A stretch of 64,000 nt of DNA from Kurthia massiliensis (GCF_000285555.1 NZ_HE610997.1:196045-260044); one strand, 5' to 3'. Counted from the first letter of the stretch, positions 17,185-26,859 are shown. Numbers and translations: made by a program. Notes: generated by a model not told the origin, from the letters alone.

Positions 17185-19080
17185 TTATTCTTGAATATTT
17201 CCTGTCTTTTCATCATAAAAACGGAAAAGATCTCCGTTAATAATTTTATCAGAAGTTGCTGTTTTCATTGTTGCTTGTTCAATTAATGCAGCGCCATCAT
17301 ATTCTACTAACACATCTCCTGTTTGACGATCATAAAACGTTTCGTTCGCATAAACAACTTCATTATTTACGAAACGACCATCACGAAATGCGATTAAATC
17401 ATCGTGTTTTGGCGATAGTAAATCTGTTCCGATTTGAATATCATGCGTTGTCGGAATGCCTAATAAGTGAAGCACTGTCGGACGAATGTCCAATTGCCCT
17501 GCCACTTCGTGTACTTTTTTGCCAACTTGTTGTTGAATATTTGAATTTGGCACGTGAATGAAAAATGGCACTTCTTGTAGCATCGCTGTATCATACGGCG
17601 TAATATCTTCTTTATTTAAAAACTTCATCATCGCTTTATTATGGTTTTCAGAAATACCGTAATGATCGCCGTACATCACAATTACGGTATCATCGTATAA
17701 ACCAGCTTGTTTTAACTTTTTAAATAATACTTTTACAGCTTCATCCGTATAGCGAACCGTTTGGAAATAACGATCAACCGTTTTATCACCTGAATCATAC
17801 GCATCAATGAATTGATCTTTTTCATCAGACGTAAATGGGAAATGGTTCGTCAATGTTAGCATACGTGCTGAAAATGGTTGTGGCAGCTCTTTCATTTGCG
17901 CGACGGACTGCTTCATAAATGGAATATCTTTTAATCCCCAGTTTACCGAATTAGCGGCATTTACATCGTATGATTGTACATCATGAAACGTGTCGATGTG
18001 TAACGCTTGATACATTAAATCACGATTCCAAAACGATTTATTGTTCGAATGGAAAACGTTTGTTGAATAACCGTTCTCCCCTAAACGTTCTGATAATGAG
18101 TGGAATGTATTTCCCGCGTTCGTGAAAAATACAGCACCGCCACCGATACCATATAAAGAATTTTCGACAATAAATTCTGCATCTGACGTTTTCCCTAAAC
18201 CTGTTTGGTGATAAAAGTTATCAAAATACAATGTATCAGGATCTTTCGTTAACTCATTTAAAAATGGTGTAATTGTCTGTCCATTCATTTGCTCCCCAAT
18301 GACAAAATTTTGCATCGATTCTAGCGAAATGATAATGACATTTTTCCCTTTTGCTACACCGTAAAATTGTTCGTTCGGTGGTGCTTCATTCGATTTTGCA
18401 TCGTTCACAATTGTCGTTAACGCGCTCCCATCAGCGAACGCTTTTTGCGCATGTGTTTTAGATTGTACATACACATCGTATAAATGATAATTAAATGTGC
18501 CGAGATTTTTCACTAATACTTCGCGGTCAAAGCTACGTGTTAACAATTGAGGACGTTCTTTTTCAGAAAGCCCTAAATTTAAAAATAACATCGCAAACGC
18601 TAATGCAAAATATGTATGACGCCGATTGCTCGCCATATATGTGAATTGCTTTGCAGCAGGCAGCCATTTTAATGCGGCTAGTACGAAGATCACATTTAAA
18701 AAGTAGCCGATATCATAAAAGCTTACTAGACCCGCGACAGAACCGCCTAAATCGCCAAAGTTTTTCGTTTGAAATAACACGGGTAATGTCACAAAGTCAT
18801 TATAAAAGCGATAAAATACAATATTTCCATATAGTACGATTGATAAAATAATCGTCACCGTGACAATATACATATTGCGGCCTTTCGCTCGTTTGAAGAA
18901 GAGCGCCAAACCGTATATAAATAGTAAAGCGGCAAGTGGATTTAACAATAAAATCACTTGTTGTAAGACATTTTCAATTTTTAAATCAAATGCGGTACGA
19001 TAAGCACAATACGTTTGTAACCATGTCGCTACAATCGCAATGATTAATAACGTATGGCGTGGCCATTTTTGAACATCCAT
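17185..19080 (-). CDS. ltaS: Lipoteichoic acid synthase family sulfatase-fold enzyme
   Basis: Polymerises glycerol-phosphate from phosphatidylglycerol into lipoteichoic acid on the outer face of the membrane. Five helices occupy the first 200 residues. The extracellular sulfatase-like domain has IISLES (metal-binding Glu), the nucleophile Thr in GLGKTSDAEF (about residue 295, as T300 in S. aureus LtaS), LTNHFPF, and YGDHYGIS. The 631-residue length fits. ATG 19080 is nine bases from AGTAGGG; ATG 19089 abuts it. YfnI, YqgS and YvgJ paralogues share these features, so the symbol is only the family name. Neighbouring LCP gene suggests an envelope cluster. Confidence 0.88.
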   Translation of the reverse strand: MDVQKWPRHTLLIIAIVATWLQTYCAYRTAFDLKIENVLQQVILLLNPLAALLFIYGLALFFKRAKGRNMYIVTVTIILSIVLYGNIVFYRFYNDFVTLPVLFQTKNFGDLGGSVAGLVSFYDIGYFLNVIFVLAALKWLPAAKQFTYMASNRRHTYFALAFAMLFLNLGLSEKERPQLLTRSFDREVLVKNLGTFNYHLYDVYVQSKTHAQKAFADGSALTTIVNDAKSNEAPPNEQFYGVAKGKNVIIISLESMQNFVIGEQMNGQTITPFLNELTKDPDTLYFDNFYHQTGLGKTSDAEFIVENSLYGIGGGAVFFTNAGNTFHSLSERLGENGYSTNVFHSNNKSFWNRDLMYQALHIDTFHDVQSYDVNAANSVNWGLKDIPFMKQSVAQMKELPQPFSARMLTLTNHFPFTSDEKDQFIDAYDSGDKTVDRYFQTVRYTDEAVKVLFKKLKQAGLYDDTVIVMYGDHYGISENHNKAMMKFLNKEDITPYDTAMLQEVPFFIHVPNSNIQQQVGKKVHEVAGQLDIRPTVLHLLGIPTTHDIQIGTDLLSPKHDDLIAFRDGRFVNNEVVYANETFYDRQTGDVLVEYDGAALIEQATMKTATSDKIINGDLFRFYDEKTGNIQE

Positions 19081-19253
19081 TTGTCGCATCCCTACTTTCT
19101 ATGCATTTTCGTAAGCGCTAGGCTCCTATAATTCGTCATACTATGTCTTTCTGAAAAATTTCATCCTCCCTTCATCATGAAATTTTTAGAAATGGTCAAA
19201 CTATTATGATTTTATGCCGATATAAATGATGTCATAAAAGGGAGGAAGATTTC

Positions 19254-19655
19254 ATGTATTTATTTAAAATGAAACACGCGGACGGCATACATATTATTGT
19301 TGACGTAAAAAAACATAAAAACAACTTACAATTACAAACGATTACAGGTGAGGAATTATTCATCATCGCTGTAACAGATGAAAATTACACAGTGTACGAT
19401 GATCGCTTTGCAGGTGCATCTAAACAATTAAATTCAATCGAAGCTTTCGATATTAACGGTAGCTTCCGTAGCTTAGATTTCGATAGCATGCGCAACTTAT
19501 TCACAAGCGCTTTTGATCATTTATTAGAGCATATCGCGCAATTGATTGAAACACAAGCGGTCATTAATTTAGATGAATTAAAAGAAAAAATCGCTAAGGA
19601 AGTACCTGGTATTTACTTTAAAATTATCTCAAATGAAAAACCAATTTTATTTTAA
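19254..19655 (+). CDS. Hypothetical protein
   Basis: A 133-residue soluble protein, mixed strands in the first 60 residues (YLFKMKHADGIHIIVDV and LQLQTITGEELFIIAV) followed by helices (SMRNLFTSAFDHLLEHIAQL). It is transcribed divergently from ltaS, with AAAGGGAGG before ATG 19254 and its own terminator. I do not recognise the family. Confidence 0.6.
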   Translation: MYLFKMKHADGIHIIVDVKKHKNNLQLQTITGEELFIIAVTDENYTVYDDRFAGASKQLNSIEAFDINGSFRSLDFDSMRNLFTSAFDHLLEHIAQLIETQAVINLDELKEKIAKEVPGIYFKIISNEKPILF

Positions 19656-19664
19656 TATTGATAG

Positions 19665-19701
19665 AAAAACGGAAGTCGCATCGTGCCGGCTTCCGTTTTT
19701 T
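19665..19701. terminator. Bidirectional intrinsic terminator
   Basis: AAAAACGGAAG / CTTCCGTTTTTT stem with a 14-base loop between convergent genes. Confidence 0.85.
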
Positions 19702-19703
19702 GT

Positions 19704-20225
19704 TTATCCACCAATAAATAATGTCGTTTGTGCAATCGCTAAATAAAATGCTGGGTTTTGAATCGGCGCGATGCATTCGATTTGTAGTTCAATATGAAAC
19801 ACATCTTTCGCTTCATCATATGTCGCTTGCCAACGCGCATATGTCGTTCCTTCCCATTCAAACTCTGAGAAGCCTTCATGTTCTTTGTGTAATATCATCG
19901 TCGTTTGACCGTTAGAAATTTGTAAATCCGGTATTAAATCGCGCCAACCGATATAGCCAATTTCAAACGTTTGACCATCCATTTCTGCACGATAAAAGAC
20001 GCGGCCTTTACGTGAAATTTTTCGACAACTGGCGAGTGGTTCATTTTCAATATGTGACTCATATTTCACGAAATATTTATAGTCCATCATTTTATCTAAA
20101 AAGCGCGTAAGTCCATTTGCATAAATGCGTTGACACGTTCCGACGTTACGACCTTCATCATTTTTAATAAATACTTCAGGCGTTTCAGTAATCGTGTTCG
20201 GATGTGTATAAAAAAATTGCTTCAT
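19704..20225 (-). CDS. Hypothetical protein, possibly tubby/LURP-one-like
   Basis: A 173-residue, mostly beta protein with no signal or membrane segment. The succession KISRKGRVFYRAEMDGQTF, then EIGYIGWRDLIPDL and TTMILHKEHEGFSEFEW resembles the repeated strands of tubby C-terminal or LURP-one-type proteins, but the match is by eye and weak. AGGAGG precedes ATG 20225. No operon partner. Confidence 0.5.
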   Translation of the reverse strand: MKQFFYTHPNTITETPEVFIKNDEGRNVGTCQRIYANGLTRFLDKMMDYKYFVKYESHIENEPLASCRKISRKGRVFYRAEMDGQTFEIGYIGWRDLIPDLQISNGQTTMILHKEHEGFSEFEWEGTTYARWQATYDEAKDVFHIELQIECIAPIQNPAFYLAIAQTTLFIGG

Positions 20226-20252
20226 ATTCGTTCCTCCTACACATCACTATAC

Positions 20253-20290
20253 AAAAAAAGAGCCTTCTCCGCCAACGGAAAAGGCTCTTT
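20253..20290 (-). terminator. Intrinsic terminator of the SRPBCC gene
   Basis: AAAGAGCCTTTTCCG-type stem (AGAGCCTTCTCCG / CGGAAAAGGCTCT) with CCAA loop and T run on the minus strand. Confidence 0.88.
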
Positions 20291-20295
20291 ATAAA

Positions 20296-20733
20296 CTACT
20301 TCTTAATTTGTGCGACGACGCGACTGCCTAATTTTTCAGCAGCTGTCGGTAAAGCAAGTTTGAAAATAGGATTTAATGCTACGCCAGCAACACCGCCAGC
20401 TTTCACTTCAAGATGCATAACCATTTCTGTTTCGTTTGCGCTAATCGCATTTGCTTCGAAATAGCCTGCGCCTGTGAACTTATCGCTTAAACCTTGTAAT
20501 TCAAAACCGATTTTTGATGGTTCGTTCCATTCTGTAATATCGACTTGTGCATCGACCATTTTTGTCATACCTGCAACCGTACCACCGAAAGTCCATACAG
20601 ATTGTTTATCTGATTTCATTTCGTGTTTACGATAGCCAGGAACTAAGCGTGCCCATTTTTCGATATCGGATACGAAAGCCCATACTTTTGCTTGTTCTAC
20701 TGGGATATTTGTTTTATAAGTTGTTGCTGCCAC
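20296..20733 (-). CDS. SRPBCC family protein (CoxG-like)
   Basis: A 145-residue START-like helix-grip protein: N-terminal IPVEQAKVWAFVSDIEKWAR and a later LQGLSDKFTGAGYFEA with a long C-terminal helix beginning NPIFKLALPTAAEKL. This is the pattern of the CO dehydrogenase subunit G (CoxG) branch, although no cox or molybdenum-hydroxylase genes are near. Small hydrophobic ligand binding is likely. The start is GTG 20733 with only a modest AAAGAG site, so the start is less sure. Confidence 0.78.
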   Translation of the reverse strand: MAATTYKTNIPVEQAKVWAFVSDIEKWARLVPGYRKHEMKSDKQSVWTFGGTVAGMTKMVDAQVDITEWNEPSKIGFELQGLSDKFTGAGYFEANAISANETEMVMHLEVKAGGVAGVALNPIFKLALPTAAEKLGSRVVAQIKK

Positions 20734-20797
20734 GTCACATCACTCTTTCTCTCTAATTTACATTTATTATATCAATAAAGTTTTTATTTGGCGAACG

Positions 20798-22045
20798 TTA
20801 ACGGACTTGACCTGTACCTTCAATGTACACTTTTGTAGATGTTAATGCGGGTAAACCCATTGGTCCACGCGCATGTAATTTTTGTGTACTAATGCCAATT
20901 TCAGCACCATAGCCAAATTCGAAACCATCTGTAAAGCGCGTTGAAGCATTATGATACACCGCGGCGGCATCGACGTTATGTTGGAAACGACGTGCGCGCT
21001 CTGAATGTGGTGTGATGATTGCTTCTGAGTGCTTTGTGCCATACGTATTAATATGACGCACAGCTTCATCAAGAGTTCCCACAACTTTAACAGATAATTC
21101 TTCTGCTAAATATTCTTCACCCCAGTCTTCTTCTGTCGCAAGACGAATAGTTTCTGGATTTAACGCTTGTACGAGTGCATCACCGTGAACGACGATATTT
21201 TCAGCTAATAGCATATCGACGAGCTGTTGGCCATTTTCATTGAACCATTTTTGCTCGACAAGTAAACTTTCAACCGCGTTGCAAACAGAAGGACGCTGTA
21301 ATTTTGCATTTTTAATAATATTAAACGTCATGTCAACATCGGCATCTTCATCAATGAAAATATGGCAGTTACCCGCACCTGTTTCAAGTACAGGCACGCT
21401 CGCTTCACGAATCACATGCTCAATAAACGCTTTGCCACCACGAGGAATGAGAACATCGATATATTGTGTTAAATTGAATAAGTCACTCGCTGTCTCGCGA
21501 CTTGTGTCTTCGATCAACTGAACCGCATCTACTGGTAATGCTGATTTTTCTAACGCTTTATGAATCGAAGCCATGATGGCGATATTTGAAAATTTCGCAG
21601 ATGAAGAGCCACGTAAAATAACGGCATTACCTGTTTTAATTGCTAATGTTGCTGCATCAACAGTCACATTTGGACGCGCTTCATAAATCATCGCAATAAC
21701 ACCGAGTGGCACGCGACGCTTTTCAATGTGCAAGCCATTTTCTTTATCAATCGTTTCTAGCACTTCGCCGACTGGGTCAGGTAATGCAACGAGTTGTAAA
21801 ATCGCATCGTGCATTGCTGTAATACGATCTTCTGTTAATAAAATACGGTCCATCACAGATTGTGATAATCCGACTTCTTGTCCTACTTCTAAATCTTTGT
21901 TGTTTTCATCAATAATATAAACGGCATCTTCTACAAGTTGCGCTGCAATTAAACGCAATGCTTCGTTTTTTTCTACTGTTGTACGTTCGTTCATCGCATA
22001 GCTCGCTTGCTTTGCAATCAATCCTTTTTCGTGTACTTCTGACAT
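20798..22045 (-). CDS. proA: Gamma-glutamyl phosphate reductase
   Basis: Second step of proline synthesis: NADPH reduction of gamma-glutamyl phosphate to glutamate semialdehyde. The 415-residue enzyme has the aldehyde-dehydrogenase-like signature with the catalytic Cys in LQRPSVCNAVESLLV. The family block VIYEARPNVTVDAA and the terminal TRFTDGFEFGYGAEIGISTQ are intact. It starts two bases after proB and has AGAAAGGGTGG before ATG 22045. Both genes sit behind a T-box, so the operon is expected to respond to uncharged tRNA-Pro. Confidence 0.95.
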   Translation of the reverse strand: MSEVHEKGLIAKQASYAMNERTTVEKNEALRLIAAQLVEDAVYIIDENNKDLEVGQEVGLSQSVMDRILLTEDRITAMHDAILQLVALPDPVGEVLETIDKENGLHIEKRRVPLGVIAMIYEARPNVTVDAATLAIKTGNAVILRGSSSAKFSNIAIMASIHKALEKSALPVDAVQLIEDTSRETASDLFNLTQYIDVLIPRGGKAFIEHVIREASVPVLETGAGNCHIFIDEDADVDMTFNIIKNAKLQRPSVCNAVESLLVEQKWFNENGQQLVDMLLAENIVVHGDALVQALNPETIRLATEEDWGEEYLAEELSVKVVGTLDEAVRHINTYGTKHSEAIITPHSERARRFQHNVDAAAVYHNASTRFTDGFEFGYGAEIGISTQKLHARGPMGLPALTSTKVYIEGTGQVR

Positions 22046-22047
22046 AT

Positions 22048-23148
22048 TTAATCCACCCTTTCTGTTTGTACGAAACGATCTCGATGAATAACGACGACTG
22101 AATTGCCGGTAATTTCATCGGTACGTTTGCCCATCACCGCTTTTAATGTATCTGAATCATATAATACTTCACCACGACCGATTAATTGACGTTCTTGATA
22201 TACTTCGACGACATCACCCGTTGAAAAATCGCCTTGTACGATATAAACGCCAGCTGGTAATAAACTTTTCCCTTTATGCAACAATGCATCTGCTGCACCT
22301 TGGTCAATGTAAATACGGCCGCTTACTGCTGAAAATAGGGAAATCCACTGTTTTTTACTAGAAACGACGGCTGGATGTTGCTTTTCAATATATGTACCAT
22401 CGCCTCGCCCTGCAAGCACATCTAGTAATTTATGTTTCCCTTCGCCTCGGCCAATAAACACGTTAACACCTAAGTCATAAGCTGTCTTCGCAGCGAGCAA
22501 TTTTGATTGCATACCACCTGTGCCGACTTTTGAACCTTCTGCCGTTGCAAACCCTAGCAATTCATCAGTAATTTCAGTGAGATGACTAAAGTGAATCGCA
22601 TCTGGATTTTTTTTCGGATTATCTGAATAAAGGCCGTTAATATCCGTTAAAATAATGAGCTGTTCTGCATGAACGAGTCCACTGACGAGCGCTGATAACA
22701 TATCGTTATCACCGAATGTTAACTCTTGTACCGATACGGTATCATTTTCATTAATAATCGGTAAAATGCCGCGTTCTAACAATTCTTCAAACGTTTCGTA
22801 CGCATTTTGATAACGATCTTTTTTCGAAAAGTCACTACGTGTTAATAATACTTGCGCAGGTGTAATATCATATGTTGCTAGCACTTCAGTATATTTTTGC
22901 ACGAGTAAGCTTTGACCGACAGCGGCCGCTGCTTGCTTTCCTTTTAGTGTGACTGGACGTGATGGATAACCGAGCTTTTTAAACCCACACGCGACCGCAC
23001 CAGAAGACACGAGGATGACTTCATGCCCTGCTAATTTTAGTGCAGCGATGGCCCCTAAATGATCGGCTACTTTGACGTCATCAATTTCACCTTTTGCATT
23101 TGTTAAACTACTACTGCCAATTTTTACGACAATTCTTTTTTGTTCCAT
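22048..23148 (-). CDS. proB: Glutamate 5-kinase
   Basis: First and feedback-controlled step of proline synthesis: ATP-dependent phosphorylation of glutamate. The amino-acid kinase fold is seen in VVKIGSSSLTNAKG, SSGAVACGFKKLG, NENDTVSVQELTFGDND and KVGTGGMQSKLLAAKTA. A C-terminal PUA domain (about residues 275-360) makes the long form, 366 residues. ATG 23148 is eight bases from GGAG; GTG 23157 abuts that site. proB is first in proBA after the T-box terminator. Confidence 0.95.
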   Translation of the reverse strand: MEQKRIVVKIGSSSLTNAKGEIDDVKVADHLGAIAALKLAGHEVILVSSGAVACGFKKLGYPSRPVTLKGKQAAAAVGQSLLVQKYTEVLATYDITPAQVLLTRSDFSKKDRYQNAYETFEELLERGILPIINENDTVSVQELTFGDNDMLSALVSGLVHAEQLIILTDINGLYSDNPKKNPDAIHFSHLTEITDELLGFATAEGSKVGTGGMQSKLLAAKTAYDLGVNVFIGRGEGKHKLLDVLAGRGDGTYIEKQHPAVVSSKKQWISLFSAVSGRIYIDQGAADALLHKGKSLLPAGVYIVQGDFSTGDVVEVYQERQLIGRGEVLYDSDTLKAVMGKRTDEITGNSVVVIHRDRFVQTERVD

Positions 23149-23164
23149 TTCATTCACTCCATTA

Positions 23165-23404
23165 AAATAGCCCTTCTCATCCTATAATTTAAGGACGAAA
23201 AGGGCTCATTCGCGGTACCACCTTAGTTGAATATAGCTCGGGCTATATTCCGCTCTTCTCATAACGCTTGAGGCTGCGCCTATGTTTGCATAGGAGCTAG
23301 AAAGTAGGTTCCGATAAGCCGCGACGTCGTTCCCTTCCAGCCGATGAGGAACGTTCTCTATCCGTGCATGTCACTTATGTACTAGTCTTTCTTACGCTTA
23401 TATT
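23165..23404 (-). promoter_or_regulatory. T-box riboswitch of proBA, proline specifier
   Basis: The minus strand carries the T-box core AAGGTGGTACCGCGA (23224-23210), followed by a terminator hairpin AGCCCTT / AAGGGCT (23206-23169). The 3' side of stem I ends GAACCTACTTTC, pairing with the 5' GAAAG arm. The triplet CCT (23308-23306) followed by a purine is in the specifier position, reading Pro. Uncharged tRNA-Pro should stabilise the antiterminator and let proBA be transcribed. Proline T-boxes are known before proBA in Bacillus. Confidence 0.93.
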
Positions 23405-23411
23405 TGCTTTT

Positions 23412-23440
23412 ATAATGAACGAAAAAACCTTTCTTGTCAA
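23412..23440 (-). promoter_or_regulatory. SigA-type promoter of the proBA T-box transcript
   Basis: A perfect TTGACA (23440-23435) is followed after 17 bases by CATTAT (23417-23412). Transcription would start near 23405, at the base of stem I. Confidence 0.7.
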
Positions 23441-23495
23441 TATATTCTGTTAATTTATCGGAAAAATAAAAAGAAAGAGGTGGAAATCCCCTTTC

Positions 23496-23756
23496 TTATA
23501 CTTGATGCATCGCACGTGAAGAAGCAATCGACATCGCCGCGAAAGCGATAAATGCGACACCTAAAAATAAAATGGATTTGCCGACGAACGTATAGTTTAA
23601 CGCGCCGAATACGATGCAACTAACGCCTGCAAGTGCAAGTAGTAACCCCGGTATGCGCACAATCGTAAATTTTTTATCTCGATCTCTAAACGTAATTGTG
23701 ATGTGCAACACAATGAATCCAATGATCATACCGATAAAAATGGGCCATATAATCAT
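23496..23756 (-). CDS. Small three-helix membrane protein
   Basis: An 86-residue protein with three hydrophobic helices (WPIFIGMIIGFIVLHITI, GLLLALAGVSCIVFGAL and ILFLGVAFIAFAAMS) joined by a short basic loop FRDRDKKF. GGAGG lies eight bases before ATG 23756; the longer TTG start at 23771 contains the site. It stands alone between proBA's leader and the TPR-like gene. Function unknown. Confidence 0.6.
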   Translation of the reverse strand: MIIWPIFIGMIIGFIVLHITITFRDRDKKFTIVRIPGLLLALAGVSCIVFGALNYTFVGKSILFLGVAFIAFAAMSIASSRAMHQV

Positions 23757-23855
23757 GTTGAACACCTCCAAGTAAGAGTTGTTCTAATTAAATACCCTTT
23801 TAGGTGCTTCGATAGCGAGGTCATATGTCTCTTTTTTACAGCTTATATATCTAGG

Positions 23856-24710
23856 TTAATCATCATACATTTCCCCGAAATACATGCTTTCAAAATCATT
23901 TAAATCATCTTCTGATTGTTCCTTTTGTACTTCTTCGGTACGCGCCGCTTCTTGCATTGCGATAAACGTCGCAGGATCTACATATGGCGACGGTTGCTGT
24001 TGTGACGGTGTTACTTGTTGGGTCATTGGTGGCTGTACAACAGACGGTGCGACTGGCAACGACATGTCGTCTTCAAATACTTCTTCTGCTGGTCCTGTGA
24101 CAGGTTGCGGTGGTACTACAGGTTGTACACGTTTTGCAGCCGTTACTTGTAGTGTCGGTTTACGCACAGGTCTTTTTTCTTCAATAATCGGAGCAACAGC
24201 TTGTTCAGCATACGTAGCCATTTCTTCTTCATTCAGACGAATAACTGATTGCAGCCAGCCGTCAAAACTTTGTGGATGTGCAATCATTTGTGCGGCTTGT
24301 TCTAAGGCAGCGTCATCTTGTTGTAACGCTGTTAGTGCACGATAAGCTGTAAGTTTTTCAGCGAGTTGCGCATAATAAGCCGCATCGTCTGCAAGCGCCA
24401 TTTTTTCAAACAATGCCGATAGTCGACGATATACGTCTGGTGATTGCTCCTCAGCAAATGTTTTAAAATACGTATACGCTGCTTGTGTCGTATCGCCTTT
24501 TGCAGCATAAACATCTGCACGTAGTAATTGTGCTGTCGTGTCGCGTAACGTCACTGCTAAATCGTGTGCTTTTTGTATCTCGCCGAATAACATGTACATT
24601 TCGGCTAATTTTAATGTCACTTGTTGTTGCACTGTAGGTGATAATTGCGTCATTTTTTCAGCAAAATCAAGTGAGATGCTATCTACTAAAAATTGTTTCA
24701 TATTGTTCAT
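23856..24710 (-). CDS. TPR-like protein with Pro/Gln-rich linker, unknown function
   Basis: A 284-residue cytoplasmic protein. The first 160 residues are paired helices of TPR character (for example LKLAEMYMLFGEIQKAHDLA and RADVYAAKGDTTQAAYTYF). A low-complexity Pro, Val and Gln-rich linker (about residues 185-250) leads to an acidic tail EDDLNDFESMYFGEMYDD. This layout suits a scaffold or adaptor. ATG 24710 is eight bases from AAGGGG. No partner gene adjoins it. Confidence 0.6.
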   Translation of the reverse strand: MNNMKQFLVDSISLDFAEKMTQLSPTVQQQVTLKLAEMYMLFGEIQKAHDLAVTLRDTTAQLLRADVYAAKGDTTQAAYTYFKTFAEEQSPDVYRRLSALFEKMALADDAAYYAQLAEKLTAYRALTALQQDDAALEQAAQMIAHPQSFDGWLQSVIRLNEEEMATYAEQAVAPIIEEKRPVRKPTLQVTAAKRVQPVVPPQPVTGPAEEVFEDDMSLPVAPSVVQPPMTQQVTPSQQQPSPYVDPATFIAMQEAARTEEVQKEQSEDDLNDFESMYFGEMYDD

Positions 24711-24747
24711 ATTCAAAACCCCTTACTTCGATTATTTTTATTATAAC

Positions 24748-24775
24748 AAAAAGCGCCCTTTTTCAAGAGCGCTTT
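24748..24775 (-). terminator. Intrinsic terminator of the YitT-family gene
   Basis: AAAGCGC / GCGCTTT stem with T run on the minus strand just after the stop at 24779. Confidence 0.75.
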
Positions 24776-24778
24776 CCA

Positions 24779-25597
24779 TTAGCCACGATCAAAGTTTCCG
24801 GCTACTTCAACCGTTTGTGTAATATTAATAAATGCATGTGGGTCAATATGTTTTGCAATTGATTTTACTTCGTTTAATTGGTAACGCGTAATGACGATCA
24901 TGACGATGTCACGACGTTCGCCTGTATAGCCACCTTTACCTTCTGAAATCGTTAAGCCTCGGTAAAGACTCGCAAGTAATGCATCTTTTACTTCGTCACC
25001 TTTTGCAGTAATGATTGTCACCGTTAATTTAATATGATTTGTATGGATTAAATCAATGACTTTCCCTGTTGCATAAATGCTCACAAGTGTATTGAGCGCT
25101 GCATCCCAGCCGAAAATAAATCCAGAGATCACAACGACTACTGCGTTTAGCGCAGAAATAATCGTTCCTACTGGGAAGTTGCTACGTTTTGCCATAAGCA
25201 TCGCAACGATATCAAAACCGCCTGATGAACCTGACGCTTTAAAAATAATACCGACACCGACACCGGCAATAACACCACCGAACACACCTGATAAAATCGC
25301 ATCATGTGTAAACTGTTCAACTGGAATCAATGTTAAACTTACTGACAATGCGATAACGGAAATAATCGTATACGTAATAAATTGTTTTCCTAACTTCCAT
25401 ACCCCTAAAATTAATAATGGTAAGTTAAGTAAAAAGTTTAAAACCCCTGTATCAAATGGTGTGATAATCCCTAACATCATTGCGATCCCGCTCACACCAC
25501 CACTTAAAATATTGTGCGGAATTAATAAAAAGTTATATGCAAGCGCAATCACGACTGAACCTACAATAATCATGCCGACATTTCGTAAATGTTGCAA
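24779..25597 (-). CDS. YitT family membrane protein
   Basis: Five- to six-helix integral membrane protein (first 190 residues) with the conserved IPHNILSGGVSGIAMML and ASGSSGGFDIVAM segments, followed by a cytoplasmic DUF2179 domain ending VMIVITRYQLNEVK. This is the standard YitT architecture (272 residues). Function is unknown in the family. The best start is TTG 25597, eight bases after AAAGGGG; the frame extends to 25627 but that start would contain the site. A weak CodY-like match (12 of 15) lies at 25675-25689. Confidence 0.85.
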   Translation of the reverse strand: MQHLRNVGMIIVGSVVIALAYNFLLIPHNILSGGVSGIAMMLGIITPFDTGVLNFLLNLPLLILGVWKLGKQFITYTIISVIALSVSLTLIPVEQFTHDAILSGVFGGVIAGVGVGIIFKASGSSGGFDIVAMLMAKRSNFPVGTIISALNAVVVVISGFIFGWDAALNTLVSIYATGKVIDLIHTNHIKLTVTIITAKGDEVKDALLASLYRGLTISEGKGGYTGERRDIVMIVITRYQLNEVKSIAKHIDPHAFINITQTVEVAGNFDRG

Positions 25598-25695
25598 TTC
25601 ACTATCCCCTTTTACGTTCAAATACAATTTTCAACGTAATTATAGTGCAAATTTATACAAAATCCAGTTAAAAGTTTTTTCTGAAAATAGCTGTG

Positions 25696-26859
25696 TTAAG
25701 CATGTTTTCTTGTAATGGACATCTGTTTTCTGCCAATGTAAAATGCGAGCACAAATGCTGGAATCGTAAAGACAATCATCCCTAAAAAGGCGGTGCCCAT
25801 CGAGAATGTATACAAGTATGTCGCAAAAAATGTCATAAGCGCTGTCGCAAAACTTTGTGCGCACGTCGCATATAATCCTTGTGCATTTGCTAAATAAGCA
25901 GTCGGTACGTGCAACGTAATGAAACGCATAAATGCATAATGTGCTAATGCAAATGATAAACTGTGGAACAGTTGACTCACGATAAATACTTCAACATTTG
26001 GGAATAAAAAAATGATAAGCCAACGCGTCGTAGAACCAAATGCAGCGAGTGCCATCATCATGCCTGGCGTCCATTTTTTAAATAGACGGTCTGCATACGT
26101 AAATAATACGATTTCTAAAATGACAGAGACGTTAATAATGAATCCGATATAATATTTTGGCACCGCCAACTGTTGCAAATACAAATAACCGTAGTTGTAA
26201 TAAGCCGCATGCGCACCTTGTAGTAAAATGGCGAGCACTAGCATGACTGTAAAACCTTTAATCGTAAATAACTTTCGAAAAGAACCTTTTTCAGCGTTCG
26301 CATCTGGTGTATGCATCACGCTTGTCGGCGCTTGCATCCACATCAATGCTGTAAAAATCGCCAGTACAGTAATAATGCCCGTTAAAAACAGTGCATCCCC
26401 AAAGGAACCCGATAAAATGCTAATAAGCAATACCGCACATATAAAGCCGATAGAGCCATAAGAGCGCGCTTTAGCATATTGCAAACCGTCGTGTTGGGCA
26501 AGCGCACTAGCTGTCGCATCTAGCGCAGGCATTAACATCGGAAAAACGAAATTAAATAATACGGTAATAATAAACAGTGTGACATATCCTTGTGCTGGGA
26601 TATAGCTAAGCGCCAGCAATAGCGCAATCGTGCCAATCCATTGAAGTACACGTTGGTCACTCCACCTTTTTTTCATCATCGGATAAACTGTAATTGTCGA
26701 CAACCCTCGCATCACAAGCCCAAAACTCATAATAATACTTGCTTCAGCGATCGTTAAACCTTTCCCATCAACTAAATAACCTGTCCAATACGGTAAAAAA
26801 ATCCCCCATCCCATGAAGAATAAGAAAAAACGCACGGACATCCACCGTTGTATATTCAT
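25696..26859 (-). CDS. MFS transporter, YwbF/HcaT-like
   Basis: A 387-residue, 12-helix major facilitator transporter of the LacY/NupG-like MFS_1 branch (3-phenylpropionate permease-like): SVRFFLFFMGWGIFLPYW at the N terminus, then a GLVMRGLST loop and GFICAVLL. These relatives lack the classic sugar-phosphate loop. RBS AAAAGGGG precedes ATG 26859. It is divergent from the YeiL-like regulator with 77 bases between start codons, which makes it a likely target of that regulator. Substrate unknown. Confidence 0.85.
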   Translation of the reverse strand: MNIQRWMSVRFFLFFMGWGIFLPYWTGYLVDGKGLTIAEASIIMSFGLVMRGLSTITVYPMMKKRWSDQRVLQWIGTIALLLALSYIPAQGYVTLFIITVLFNFVFPMLMPALDATASALAQHDGLQYAKARSYGSIGFICAVLLISILSGSFGDALFLTGIITVLAIFTALMWMQAPTSVMHTPDANAEKGSFRKLFTIKGFTVMLVLAILLQGAHAAYYNYGYLYLQQLAVPKYYIGFIINVSVILEIVLFTYADRLFKKWTPGMMMALAAFGSTTRWLIIFLFPNVEVFIVSQLFHSLSFALAHYAFMRFITLHVPTAYLANAQGLYATCAQSFATALMTFFATYLYTFSMGTAFLGMIVFTIPAFVLAFYIGRKQMSITRKHA

